Shown: positions 14,516-21,942 of the stretch, piece by piece
Layout: the number at the start of each line of letters is the position of its first letter
Position numbering within the stretch: position 1 is the first letter of the stretch
IMG/VR virus record: IMGVR_UViG_3300010354_000734
Location: 1 to 22,455 of that record
Source: a virus
Direction: 5' to 3' (one strand)
DNA: 22,455 nucleotides
Notes under the pieces: model-generated
Database searches by the model: none
The model's input: the letters and a program-made list of their open reading frames with translations, nothing else
Told to the model about the DNA's origin: nothing
Made by a program: the position numbers and the translations under genes

Positions 14516-16882
14516 ATGCCGCTCCCACCGGGGTTTGTATTAGAAGGATCGCCAGCAACTCCAAAGCCAGAGCAGATGCAAGGCTTACCGGCTGGCTTTG
14601 AGATTGAGCAACAGGTGCAGCAAGCAGCCGAACCTGCTAAGCCAATGGGCTTTTTCGAGGGCCTAGCAGAGCAGGTAACAGGACGCGCTCGCGCCACGCC
14701 TGAGACTCAAACACTTCCAGAATGGACGGGGATGCCTGAGCTCAATCAGATGAGCTTGGCATCATTCAAAACAGGATTGGGCACGCTACTTAGCAACCCA
14801 AAAGAAACCGTTCAAATCTTGCAGGCCAACTTCCCAGGCGTGCAAGTTCGACAGGATCAAAAAGGCAATTACATCCTGAGATCGTCAGTCGATCAGAAGG
14901 AATATGTCATTCCTCCAGGGTTTACGGCTGGCGACATCCCTCGCGCTATTGGTGGGGCATTGGCATTCACGCCAGCGGGTAGGGCCACTACTATCCCTGG
15001 CGCAATCCTGGCCGGCGGTGCTACTCAGGCCGCGATTGAGGCAAGCCAAGCAGCTACCGGTGGTGGGGCTGGTGCAGAAGATCTTGCAGAAGTAGGGATG
15101 GCAGCGGCATTAGGCCCGGCCGGCCAAGTTGTCCGGCGAGTTGCTCAGCCAGTAGCCCAGGCAGTTAAAGGCGTTGCCCAGAAAGTCATGGGACGCGCAC
15201 CGGCTGCGGCAGCTCCGGAAGCTGCTATGCGATACGCAACGACGGCTGAGCAGCAAGCTAAAACAGCGGCGGCCACTACCGCTGCCCAAACAGCTCCAGA
15301 AGAGATAACTTCGTTAGTTCAAAAAGCATCAGGAAAAGGCATTGGCTCTGCCAGCGCACGGGATAGGCTCGCTGATCTAGCGCAGATCGACACGGAAGCC
15401 AAAGCGGCGGCGAACCGACTTGGTATCGAGTTACCTGCCGATGTGTTCAGCGATAACCCTCAGATACGTGCTGCGGCAGGGCTTACACGCTCGGTCGCGG
15501 GCGGTGAGGCTGAAGCAGCCTGGCGCAATACTGTAAGAGATGCAGTCGAAAAGGCTGATGACGTCATCAGAAAATATGATGCAAGCTTTGTCGAGGGGAC
15601 TGTTTCGCCTGGTGCTGTGTCTCAGAAAATCAAAGACGCCCTGATTCAGCAGCAAAAAGACATTGCTCAATCGGCAAAGGATCTATACGGAGAAGTTGAT
15701 AAAGTAGTACCAAAGCAGACGCCGGTTACATTCCCAGGGCTCAAAGCAAAACTTGCAGACATGGCTGAAAGTTTTGGCGAGCAAAGTATGCAAGAGAACC
15801 CAATCATCAGAAAACTTACAAAGATGGTTGATCTCGCCGAGGCCGGGAAAGTTCCTTATGGCAGACTCATAGAAGTAAAGGCATTGATTGGGGAGTCAAT
15901 CAAGGGCGCTCAGAATGACTACTCTAAAAGCCTATCCCAGGGGCGTCTAAAAGACATCTATGGTGCGCTTGCTCAAGATCAACTTGATAATGTCGAAAGG
16001 CTTGCAAGTCCTGAGGTGCGGAAGCAACTAAGGTCGGCCAATCTGTTGACCGCTAAAGAGAAAGCGCTTGGGAAACGGATTGTCAACGCATTTGGGCAAG
16101 ACGTTGAGGGAAGCGTCGCCAACAAAATGAGATTGGCAATAACTAGCGCTGCCAAAGGCGACACTGGCGAATTCAATCGCCTACTTAAAACAGTGCCAGA
16201 AGAGTTGCGCAGAGAAACCGTGGCCACTGCGCTTGCTTCTGCAACTAGGTCAGCAAGAGGCGCAGAAAAGGGCGGTTTTGGCTTTTCTGAGTTTGCAAAC
16301 ATATACCCAAAAATCCGAGCAAATCCGCAGGTGTACAAAACAATCGTTGAAACCCTTGGGAGTGATGCGGCGCTTGCGATGCGTGACCTTTACTCAGTAT
16401 CGAAAAGAATCACCGAGGCCCGCGCCAATGTGTTGACTACAGGAAAGGCAAATCAAGCATTTGCAAATCCTGAAGGTTTGATTGGCAAGGTTATGGAGAA
16501 CAGCATCGCCCAGCGCGCCGCCACTGCCGCTGTGGGGCTTGTTCCTGGAGGCGGGGCAGTTGCACCGGACATCATCAAATTCATGTCTCAGGGCGCGGAA
16601 GAGCGGGTAAAGGCTGCTGGAAAACTGTTTGCAGATGAGTCGTTCCAAAAGCTAGCCATTGAGGCTGCCACCAAAGCAGAGCCAAGCGCAGCAACGCTTC
16701 GCAAGGCTGCTATGTCTCAATCATTCCAAAGATATGCGGATGCCATAAAACTGCCTAAGCCATTAAATGAGCGGCTAAAATGGCTGCAATCTGGCCTTCA
16801 GGCTGGGCGCATGTCTAATCAAGAAGAGCCACAACGTATTTACGTCGGCGGCTTTGCAGATCAACAAGAGGCGCAACAATGA
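14516..16882 (+). CDS. Third large ejection-type protein with LPxGF motifs
   Basis: The ATG at 14516, preceded by GAGG, gives 788 residues; an upstream GTG at 14495 would overlap the previous gene and is less likely. The N-terminus carries PLPPGFVLE (2-10) and GLPAGFEIE (23-31), short repeated motifs common at the start of phage ejection proteins, and a third related VIPPGFTAG lies at 131-139. Residues 86-140 include LSNPKETVQILQANFPGVQV and NYILRSSVDQKEY, a conserved segment in these proteins. Residues 142-205 are Gly/Ala-rich and hydrophobic, a possible membrane-active region. The rest is long and helical. Length and position (last before the tailspike) resemble P22 gp16 (about 609 residues), which helps DNA cross the membrane. 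Its ATGA overlap couples it to the spike gene. Confidence 0.77.
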   Translation: MPLPPGFVLEGSPATPKPEQMQGLPAGFEIEQQVQQAAEPAKPMGFFEGLAEQVTGRARATPETQTLPEWTGMPELNQMSLASFKTGLGTLLSNPKETVQILQANFPGVQVRQDQKGNYILRSSVDQKEYVIPPGFTAGDIPRAIGGALAFTPAGRATTIPGAILAGGATQAAIEASQAATGGGAGAEDLAEVGMAAALGPAGQVVRRVAQPVAQAVKGVAQKVMGRAPAAAAPEAAMRYATTAEQQAKTAAATTAAQTAPEEITSLVQKASGKGIGSASARDRLADLAQIDTEAKAAANRLGIELPADVFSDNPQIRAAAGLTRSVAGGEAEAAWRNTVRDAVEKADDVIRKYDASFVEGTVSPGAVSQKIKDALIQQQKDIAQSAKDLYGEVDKVVPKQTPVTFPGLKAKLADMAESFGEQSMQENPIIRKLTKMVDLAEAGKVPYGRLIEVKALIGESIKGAQNDYSKSLSQGRLKDIYGALAQDQLDNVERLASPEVRKQLRSANLLTAKEKALGKRIVNAFGQDVEGSVANKMRLAITSAAKGDTGEFNRLLKTVPEELRRETVATALASATRSARGAEKGGFGFSEFANIYPKIRANPQVYKTIVETLGSDAALAMRDLYSVSKRITEARANVLTTGKANQAFANPEGLIGKVMENSIAQRAATAAVGLVPGGGAVAPDIIKFMSQGAEERVKAAGKLFADESFQKLAIEAATKAEPSAATLRKAAMSQSFQRYADAIKLPKPLNERLKWLQSGLQAGRMSNQEEPQRIYVGGFADQQEAQQ

Positions 16883-18948
16883 CCGTTATCGCTAATTCAC
16901 CTTTCCCGGTCTACTTAGACACCGACGGCTCAGCGCTTGAGGATGGCTATCTGTACATCGGATCGCCTAATCAAAACCCGGAAACGAACCCGATCACAGT
17001 ATATTGGGACGCCGACTACACGACCCCAGCGGCGCAACCGATCAGGACATCGGGCGGCTTTGCGGTGCGCAATGGCTCGCCAGCCATGATGTATGTCTTG
17101 GCGCTCGATTATTCGATCACGGTGCGAGACAAGAATCGGCGGCTTGTGTATAGCAAGCTAGAGAACGATTCGACCACATCGCAACTTACAGTGCTTGATG
17201 TTGATGATGTGTTCACTGGGAACGGCGCGACAACGGTTTATACCTTAAGCAAACTTCCATCCAGCCAAGCAGGGCTTGATGTAAGCGTTAGCGGAGTTAC
17301 TCAAACCCCAGGTACCGATTACACCCTGACTGCCAACACTCAAACGCTGACATTTAGCACGGCGCCCCCCAATGGGGCAATCATCCTTGTCAAATACAGC
17401 CGTTCGATTACCGTAACGCTCAGCAGCACCTCTAGCGACTTTATAAATGTTAAAAACTTCGGAGCGATTGGTAACGGAGTCGCAGACGACACTGCCGCCA
17501 TTCAGGCAGCGCTTGATTACGCTTACGGCCGACCCGTATACGCCCCGGCAGGAACGTACAAGATTACCTCGCCCATCACTAGCTATAACGCCAGCCTAGT
17601 TAAGCGGCCGGGCGTGGTGCTGTATGGAGACGGTCCAGGAATTACGATTTTCGATAACCAAGTCGCGTCTGGCTACTGCTTTGACTTTAACCACAGCGTC
17701 GGATCGACTACTTACGCAAATCAGGTTTGGTCTGACTCAAGTTCTATCAAGAATCTGACTATTTTAGGGAATGCTTCGATAGCCAGTAGCAGCGGCATCA
17801 AAGTCCGAGGCTTGTGGAATCTGGTGTTCGACCAGGTGGTGATCAAGAATCACACCCTGTATGGGTTCCACGCGGACGTCGATCCTGCCTATAACCCTGA
17901 CATGACCGCTTCGGTCAGTATGGCTTTCCGCAACTGCTGGATTTCTTACAACAAGATCGGGATGTATTCCCCGCAATCGCAAGCCATGCCAGCTTGCACT
18001 TGTACGAATGTCTACGTGTTCTGGAATACAGACGCGGGGATCATTATGTCGTCCGGCATATTCAAAATGGCAGCATGCGGGATATCGTTCAATGGGTATT
18101 CATATTCCGGCGACTTCTCTCCATCGCTTAGTTATGGCGGATTTATCAACCCATTGGTGAATGGATGCCCGTCTGGCATTTCATTTGAAGGGTGCGAATT
18201 TGACGGAAACAAGCCGCAACAAATTTATTCCGCTTTATCTAGCGGAATGAAAATAACTCACGGTCGGTTTGGAGTACGTAGGTTAGATGGCGAGCTAAAT
18301 AAATATATGGTTGTTTTCGGAGCCGATACAACTGTCGGGACATTCCGTTGTTATGATCCATTGATCGAACATTGCGAGATCAATTTCAAAAGCGGAGACT
18401 ATACCGGCGTGACTGTTCGTCCGTTCATGTTTAAGACGTACAGCCGGTATGGCAAGGTAGGAAACAATCAATGGTTTTCAACTGCCACCAATTTAACCGC
18501 CGGTACTAATTTGTTCTACGTGACAGAAGATGCAAGGACTGGCGGAGATGACGGGGCTCTGTATGCAGTTAAGTACGAGTTTCAAAACGCAGTCTATAAC
18601 CCGCTCGCATATCAAACGCGCTATTCGTCTGGGTTCGTTTACACGATTCCTAATGACTCCGTAATTAGTTTCCGTCCCACGTTTATAGGCGGTGCGATTA
18701 TGGTATCTGGCGGTAGTTCGTTTACACATGGACTAATAGGTTATGTGTCAATCCCTGGCAGCGTGTGGGCGATGACTACGCTATCTGGCGGCGTTAACTT
18801 GACTACCGGCGTGCTCACTGGAACTACAGGAACCATCAACAGGCTTAACATCAGCGCTTCTGGTGGTCTAATTTACATAGAAAACAGACTCGGGACAGCG
18901 CCATTGATTGCTGTTAAGACACTCCCATCGTCAGATCTGTACGTCTAA
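16879..18948 (+). CDS. Tailspike with P22-type head-binding domain and pectate-lyase-like beta helix
   Basis: Tailspikes bind and usually cut host surface polysaccharide. The 689-residue product has three recognisable parts. Residues 1-98 (NSPFPVYLDTDGSALEDGYL, YIGSPNQNPETNPITVYW, RTSGGFAVRNGSPAMMYV) match the P22 tailspike N-terminal head-binding domain. Residues 103-175 (FTGNGATTVYTLSKLPSSQA, TQTPGTDYTLTANTQTLTF, APPNGAIILVKYS) are a small beta domain often found in fibres. Residues 188 onward (INVKNFGAIGNGVADDTAAI) begin a pectate-lyase-superfamily right-handed beta helix that runs to about 460, followed by a beta-rich C-terminal part with no recognised chaperone domain. Acidic catalytic residues cannot be assigned by eye, so activity and substrate are unknown. 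The N-terminal domain shows it attaches to the gp4/gp10-type tail machine encoded upstream. Confidence 0.93.
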   Translation: MTVIANSPFPVYLDTDGSALEDGYLYIGSPNQNPETNPITVYWDADYTTPAAQPIRTSGGFAVRNGSPAMMYVLALDYSITVRDKNRRLVYSKLENDSTTSQLTVLDVDDVFTGNGATTVYTLSKLPSSQAGLDVSVSGVTQTPGTDYTLTANTQTLTFSTAPPNGAIILVKYSRSITVTLSSTSSDFINVKNFGAIGNGVADDTAAIQAALDYAYGRPVYAPAGTYKITSPITSYNASLVKRPGVVLYGDGPGITIFDNQVASGYCFDFNHSVGSTTYANQVWSDSSSIKNLTILGNASIASSSGIKVRGLWNLVFDQVVIKNHTLYGFHADVDPAYNPDMTASVSMAFRNCWISYNKIGMYSPQSQAMPACTCTNVYVFWNTDAGIIMSSGIFKMAACGISFNGYSYSGDFSPSLSYGGFINPLVNGCPSGISFEGCEFDGNKPQQIYSALSSGMKITHGRFGVRRLDGELNKYMVVFGADTTVGTFRCYDPLIEHCEINFKSGDYTGVTVRPFMFKTYSRYGKVGNNQWFSTATNLTAGTNLFYVTEDARTGGDDGALYAVKYEFQNAVYNPLAYQTRYSSGFVYTIPNDSVISFRPTFIGGAIMVSGGSSFTHGLIGYVSIPGSVWAMTTLSGGVNLTTGVLTGTTGTINRLNISASGGLIYIENRLGTAPLIAVKTLPSSDLYV

Positions 18949-18974
18949 TCGCCAACGGTCAAAAAAGGCAACCA

Positions 18975-20063
18975 ATGTCACTCACTCAAGTAATCAACGG
19001 ACTGCTAGCTGACGGGGCTATCACAACGGCCAAGCTAGCGGATGCAAGCGTGGGCGCCGCCAATATCATCGACGCAAACGTGACCGCAGCAAAGCTAGCA
19101 AACGCTAGCGTTACGACTGCAAAGCTGGCAAATAGCGGCTACGAACTCGGGCCACGTAATCGCATTATCAATGGCGCGATGAATATCTCGCAGCGGGGGA
19201 CGACGTTTGCCGCGATTGCTAGCACGGCTTACTCGCTGGATCGGTGGCGCATAGGCTACACAACCACAGCCGTTGCCACCGTGTCTCAACAAGCAGACGT
19301 TCCGAGCAGCAACGAATTCCAAAACAGTTTACGAGTTACCGTGACTACGGCAGACACCAGCATCGAGGCCAGTGATTATTTTTATGTTCAGCAGTTTGTT
19401 GAGGGATATAACGCGAGAGACTTGCTCGGACGAACTTTCACGCTTTCTTTCTGGGTCCGATCAAGCAAGACAGGAACGCATTGCGTTTCGTTTGGCAACG
19501 CTGGGGCAGATCAGTCATACATTGTTGCGTACACAATCAGCGCGGCAAACACCTGGGAATACAAGACCGTCACCATTTCAGGCGGCTTGACTACCGGTGG
19601 CACATGGACCTGGACAAATGGCCGGGGCCTCGTTTTTCAGTTCATCTTGGCTTGCGGCTCGGCTTTTCAAGCCACAGCAGGTGCTTGGCAAACTGGCAAC
19701 TTTATTGCCACCGCCAACCAAGTCAACTGCTTGGACACTATAGGCAACATATTCGCAATCACTGGGGTTCAGCTTGAGGCCGGATCATCCGCCACTCCGT
19801 TTGAGTATGTCGACTTCGGAACCGAATTTGCAAAATGTCAGCGGTACTTTGAAATCTGCGGATTTATTGCTACAGCTACGTCTCCGCCGTTTACAAGCGT
19901 TCGATATACAGTAAAAAAACGCGCAACTCCGAACTCTCTAACCCCAAGCGTTTCTATTTCTCCCGCTACTCTAAACAATAGGCTTTCTGACAACTTTTTT
20001 TCTATGGACGGAAACCCTGCTTCTAGCGTAGCGTTAACAGTATCGGTAGACGCGGAACTATAA
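18975..20063 (+). CDS. Second receptor-binding protein (tail fibre type)
   Basis: The 362-residue product starts with four 10-residue repeats of the type xxTTAKLAxA (residues 14-53), the common short stalk of phage fibres. It is followed by ELGPRNRIINGAMNISQRGT at 57-76, the conserved start of a fibre domain seen in many phages. The middle is beta-rich (FTLSFWVRSSKTGTHCVSFG, AANTWEYKTVTISGG), like a carbohydrate-binding jelly roll, and leads to GVQLEAGSSATPFEYVDFGT then EFAKCQRYFE, again a widely shared segment. The last 65 residues are variable Ser/Thr-rich sequence. There is no P22-type head-binding domain, so how it joins the virion is unclear; it could bind the spike, the needle or the capsid. 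AAAAAAGG precedes the ATG. Confidence 0.83.
   Translation: MSLTQVINGLLADGAITTAKLADASVGAANIIDANVTAAKLANASVTTAKLANSGYELGPRNRIINGAMNISQRGTTFAAIASTAYSLDRWRIGYTTTAVATVSQQADVPSSNEFQNSLRVTVTTADTSIEASDYFYVQQFVEGYNARDLLGRTFTLSFWVRSSKTGTHCVSFGNAGADQSYIVAYTISAANTWEYKTVTISGGLTTGGTWTWTNGRGLVFQFILACGSAFQATAGAWQTGNFIATANQVNCLDTIGNIFAITGVQLEAGSSATPFEYVDFGTEFAKCQRYFEICGFIATATSPPFTSVRYTVKKRATPNSLTPSVSISPATLNNRLSDNFFSMDGNPASSVALTVSVDAEL
19014..19133 (+). repeat. Four 30-bp coding repeats (fibre stalk)
   Basis: Four successive 10-codon units encode GAITTAKLAD, ASVGAANIID, ANVTAAKLAN and ASVTTAKLAN. The DNA keeps recurring GCAAAGCTAGCAAA-like words, with GCTAGC occurring several times. The unit is typical of fibre stalk repeats. 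Confidence 0.85.
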
Positions 20064-20351
20064 ATGGACCTAGAGACCATCGTTGCAGTGACCGGCGGGG
20101 CGGTATGCGGATCGGTGGTCACTATAGTAAATAGCGAAACGAAAACGCGTCGGGCCGCTGTTAAGCTGCTGTTCAAAATAGTGGCCACAGTCGGCGGCCT
20201 GGCGCTTTTTCTCGGGCATGTAATCCATAAGTTTGTCGAGATCCCGCATCCGATTTCAGAAAGCACGGCAGCTTTTGTGCTAGCGGCTACCGTGAATCAG
20301 CACCGAGAGATGGCACGTTTTTTAGCCGAATGGCTTAGGAAAAAAGCATGA
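20064..20351 (+). CDS. Small membrane protein, candidate holin
   Basis: The 95-residue product has two hydrophobic segments, at about 4-22 (ETIVAVTGGAVCGSVVTIV) and 36-56 (LFKIVATVGGLALFLGHVIH), separated by a charged loop NSETKTRR, then a weaker hydrophobic stretch at 66-78. It ends in a basic tail (EWLRKKA). Size, two to three membrane spans, a charged C-terminus and position in front of another membrane protein and a peptidase endolysin fit a holin. No specific holin family was recognised. The ATG directly follows the fibre stop and the gene overlaps the next in an ATGA. Confidence 0.65.
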   Translation: MDLETIVAVTGGAVCGSVVTIVNSETKTRRAAVKLLFKIVATVGGLALFLGHVIHKFVEIPHPISESTAAFVLAATVNQHREMARFLAEWLRKKA

Positions 20352-20647
20352 GCACGGCCCAGGTCGTCATCCATTATGTTTTTATGAGCTGGTTCGCGTG
20401 GGCGACCTTTTCCATGATTTCAACTGTCGACAAAGGATTTCACCCGGCAATCCGCGTATCGATGGCAGCCCTAGGGATCTGTGCGTTTGCTGCTCTTTTC
20501 GTCCCTACATACCTACGCATATCAGGTCAATCGTGGGAGTCTATGACAGACATCGTGCTCTGGATATACACAGGTATCCTTGCTTCGGGTGTTATTGCTC
20601 AGACGGCGATAGTTCTAGAAGATGCCATCTGTCGGCGTAGGGCTTGA
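20348..20647 (+). CDS. Three-span membrane protein of the lysis region
   Basis: The 99-residue product has three hydrophobic segments: about 6-25 (VVIHYVFMSWFAWATFSMIS), 37-55 (VSMAALGICAFAALFVPTY) and 68-90 (DIVLWIYTGILASGVIAQTA), with an Arg-rich end (CRRRA). AGGA lies eight bases before the ATG, which overlaps the previous stop. Topology resembles class I holins or an accessory membrane protein of the lysis cassette. Which of the three membrane proteins in this region sets lysis timing cannot be told from sequence. Confidence 0.65.
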   Translation: MSTAQVVIHYVFMSWFAWATFSMISTVDKGFHPAIRVSMAALGICAFAALFVPTYLRISGQSWESMTDIVLWIYTGILASGVIAQTAIVLEDAICRRRA

Positions 20648-20678
20648 CAAGCTAGCGGGCTGGTGCTCATGATAAGCC

Positions 20679-21137
20679 ATGAAACTATCGGCCCATTTCA
20701 CGCTTGATGAGCTAATCGTATCGCAATACGCTATTAGGCACAACATCGACAATATGCCGAGCGATGCCATCGTTGCGAATCTTGAGAGACTATGCGCCGA
20801 CTTGTTGGAGCCGTTGCGCGCGGCCTTAGGTCGACCGATTGTGATCTCTAGCGGTTACAGATCGCCTGAAGTTAATCGAGCAATCGGCGGATCTAGCGGT
20901 AGCGCGCACATGTTAGGGCTGGCGGCAGATATCACCGTTCCAGGCTTGACGGTGCAAGCCGTGTGCAAAGAGATTGCAAATCTTAAGCGGCCATTCGATC
21001 AAGTTATTGACGAATATAGTCGATGGGTACATGTTGCAATTGCAGCAAAAGACAAAAAGCCGCGCATGCAGCAGTTGGTAGCCAGGCGTTTTGGGAACGG
21101 CGGACAGACGGTGTATTCATCCGCAAATTTTAACTAG
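20679..21137 (+). CDS. Peptidase M15-family endolysin
   Basis: This is a zinc peptidase that cuts peptide crosslinks or stems in peptidoglycan. The 152-residue product shows the family's metal site: SxHxxGxAxD as SAHMLGLAAD (S75, H77, D84) and the third ligand H118 in SRWVHVAI, with an upstream acidic segment FDQVIDEYS likely to hold the catalytic acid. ISSGYRSPEVNRAIGG at 56-71 is the usual segment before the metal site, and the N-terminal HFTLDELIVS at 6-15 is typical of M15A phage proteins. There is no signal peptide, so it needs a holin to reach the wall. Neighbouring membrane proteins on both sides fit. The ribosome binding site is weak and no lysozyme-type endolysin is present. Confidence 0.92.
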   Translation: MKLSAHFTLDELIVSQYAIRHNIDNMPSDAIVANLERLCADLLEPLRAALGRPIVISSGYRSPEVNRAIGGSSGSAHMLGLAADITVPGLTVQAVCKEIANLKRPFDQVIDEYSRWVHVAIAAKDKKPRMQQLVARRFGNGGQTVYSSANFN

Positions 21138-21146
21138 GGGGAACTT

Positions 21147-21317
21147 ATGGACGCGATGGTACTTTCGGCGCTTGCTCGCCATCTTTTAACAACTTTCGGC
21201 GGTGTCTTTGCCGCCAAATACGGCATCGAAGGCGGCACGATCGACGCTGTAGTCGGTGCGATTGCTACCCTGGCCGGCTTTGGCTGGTCGTTCTGGGACA
21301 AGAAAAAGGCTAAGTAA
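21147..21317 (+). CDS. Small single-span holin-like protein
   Basis: The 56-residue product begins MDAMVLSALARHLLTTFGGV and has one clear membrane segment at about 31-50 (TIDAVVGAIATLAGFGWSFW), followed by the basic end DKKKAK. The order 'RHLLTT-GG, then IDAVVGAxxTLxGxGWSxW, then Lys-rich tail' matches small phage holins of the Pam3 gp28-like type as I remember them. AGGGGG lies directly upstream, a strong ribosome binding site compared with other genes of the lysis region. It is the last plus-strand gene of the late region. Function as a holin is inferred from family resemblance and position after the endolysin. Confidence 0.78.
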   Translation: MDAMVLSALARHLLTTFGGVFAAKYGIEGGTIDAVVGAIATLAGFGWSFWDKKKAK

Positions 21318-21329
21318 GCCATGAAGGCG

Positions 21330-21374
21330 CTGCGGAAATTGCTAAGGATTCTATTCTCAAGCAATTATCCGCAG
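21330..21374. other. Large imperfect hairpin between convergent genes
   Basis: CTGCGG (21330-21335) pairs with CCGCAG (21369-21374), and AATTGCT (21337-21343) with AGCAATT (21360-21366), with one or two unpaired bases between the arms and a 16-base loop. It lies 12 bases past the plus-strand holin stop and 14 bases past the minus-strand stop at 21389. That central position suggests a shared transcription end or message-stabilising structure, but neither strand has a T-run after it, so it is not a standard intrinsic terminator. Confidence 0.55.
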
Positions 21375-21388
21375 CAGCAGATGACAGA

Positions 21389-21562
21389 CTAGACCATGCC
21401 GATACGGTTGTAGTCGTCGCTCGTTCGCTCTTCGCGCAATAAAATTTTCAGGTCTTGCTCTAGTTGCTCGACCTTATCTCGCAAGTAGTCCCTCTGGGCT
21501 ATCACGCAAGCCGGGTGCATGCAGTAATAGCTGCACGTGTGTAAATCGTTTTTGTCTGTCAT
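21389..21562 (-). CDS. Small Cys-containing coiled-coil phage protein
   Basis: The 57-residue product reads MTDKNDLHTCSYYCMHPACV at the start. H8, C10, C14, H16 and C19 (HxC-x3-C-x-H-x2-C) could hold a metal ion. Residues 21-45 (IAQRDYLRDKVEQLEQDLKI) form a probable coiled coil. The type HTCSYYCxxPxCIxAQRDxLRD is a familiar small accessory protein of phages, with no known function. A GAGGAT ribosome binding site precedes the ATG. It is the last gene of the minus-strand cluster; its TAG is part of a CTAG palindrome. Confidence 0.82.
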   Translation of the reverse strand: MTDKNDLHTCSYYCMHPACVIAQRDYLRDKVEQLEQDLKILLREERTSDDYNRIGMV

Positions 21563-21593
21563 TTGATCCTCACAGAGTTAGGCGGTGTCTTGG

Positions 21594-21800
21594 TCACGTT
21601 GCTATTCTTCTGGCGAATTCTGTCATCAGCTCCTGAGATATGCGTTGGATTGCGTATGCCTCTTGTTCACATCCTGGGGTCTTTTCGCCGTAAAAATCGC
21701 ACCACTCCTGCCATGCGTGCACGGCTTCATGAACCAATAAACCGGCTACTTCTATTGGGCTGTGCTTCTCATAGTTCGACAAGCACACAACAACCGCCAT
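21594..21800 (-). CDS. Mini zinc-metallopeptidase-like protein (HExxH), N-terminus uncertain
   Basis: From the only ATG in this frame the product has 68 residues. VAGLLVHEAVHAWQEW holds the HExxH zinc motif (H24, E25, H28), and E47 in EQEAYAIQ is 19 residues further, the spacing of a gluzincin third ligand. The sequence type (LLVHEAVHxWQ...GE..P..E.EAYAIQ.I.Q.L) is a common small phage protein. The frame stays open upstream to 21860 and there reads NWIKTEQADATAHHLFTREG, which looks like real family sequence, yet it has no standard start codon and is preceded by a TAA. The annotated start also lies inside the upstream gene, in another frame. Either the gene uses a non-standard start or it has been joined out of frame to the upstream gene. 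Activity is not proven. Confidence 0.66.
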   Translation of the reverse strand: MAVVVCLSNYEKHSPIEVAGLLVHEAVHAWQEWCDFYGEKTPGCEQEAYAIQRISQELMTEFARRIAT

Positions 21801-21942
21801 CCCTTCGCGCGTGAATAAATGATGCGCGGTTGCATCGGCTTGTTCTGTTTTTATCCAATTTTAAAATGCTTTGCCCGTGCTCGTTCAAGCCGATCTCAAA
21901 CCCAGCCTCCCGCGCCATGCGGATGATGTCGTCGCGTGTCAT
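21769..21942 (-). CDS. Small phage protein, MTRDDIIRMAREAGF type, possibly with a frameshifted end
   Basis: The 57-residue product begins MTRDDIIRMAREAGFEIGLN, a common N-terminus of short phage proteins that usually end with a helix such as ERFAALVAxAE. Here that usual ending is missing. After EHGQSILK the frame gives an Arg/Cys-rich sequence (DKNRTSRCNRASFIHARRDG) that looks like a shadow of the metallopeptidase frame. The start is well supported: AAGGGAAAG lies just before it and it overlaps the preceding stop in an ATGA. I think the first 25-30 residues are genuine and the rest is doubtful. Confidence 0.55.
   Translation of the reverse strand: MTRDDIIRMAREAGFEIGLNEHGQSILKLDKNRTSRCNRASFIHARRDGGCCVLVEL

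Noticed and set aside
18975-20063. Search for a diversity-generating retroelement (variable and template repeats) at the fibre gene
   Set aside because: No reverse transcriptase frame, template repeat or C-type-lectin-like end is visible in the window.
20643-20672. Possible sigma70 promoter TTGACA with CATGAT 18 bases downstream, in front of the M15 peptidase gene
   Set aside because: The -35 word is perfect but the -10 word is weak, and transcription would begin at about the ATG, leaving no ribosome binding site. It may be chance inside the end of the membrane-protein gene.
21849-21869. Canonical -1 slippery heptamer T TTA AAA in the minus-strand small gene
   Set aside because: It is in the correct phase, but a -1 shift reaches a TAA after two codons (ATT GGA TAA). 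The protease frame is in the +1 phase, so a -1 signal would not join the two.
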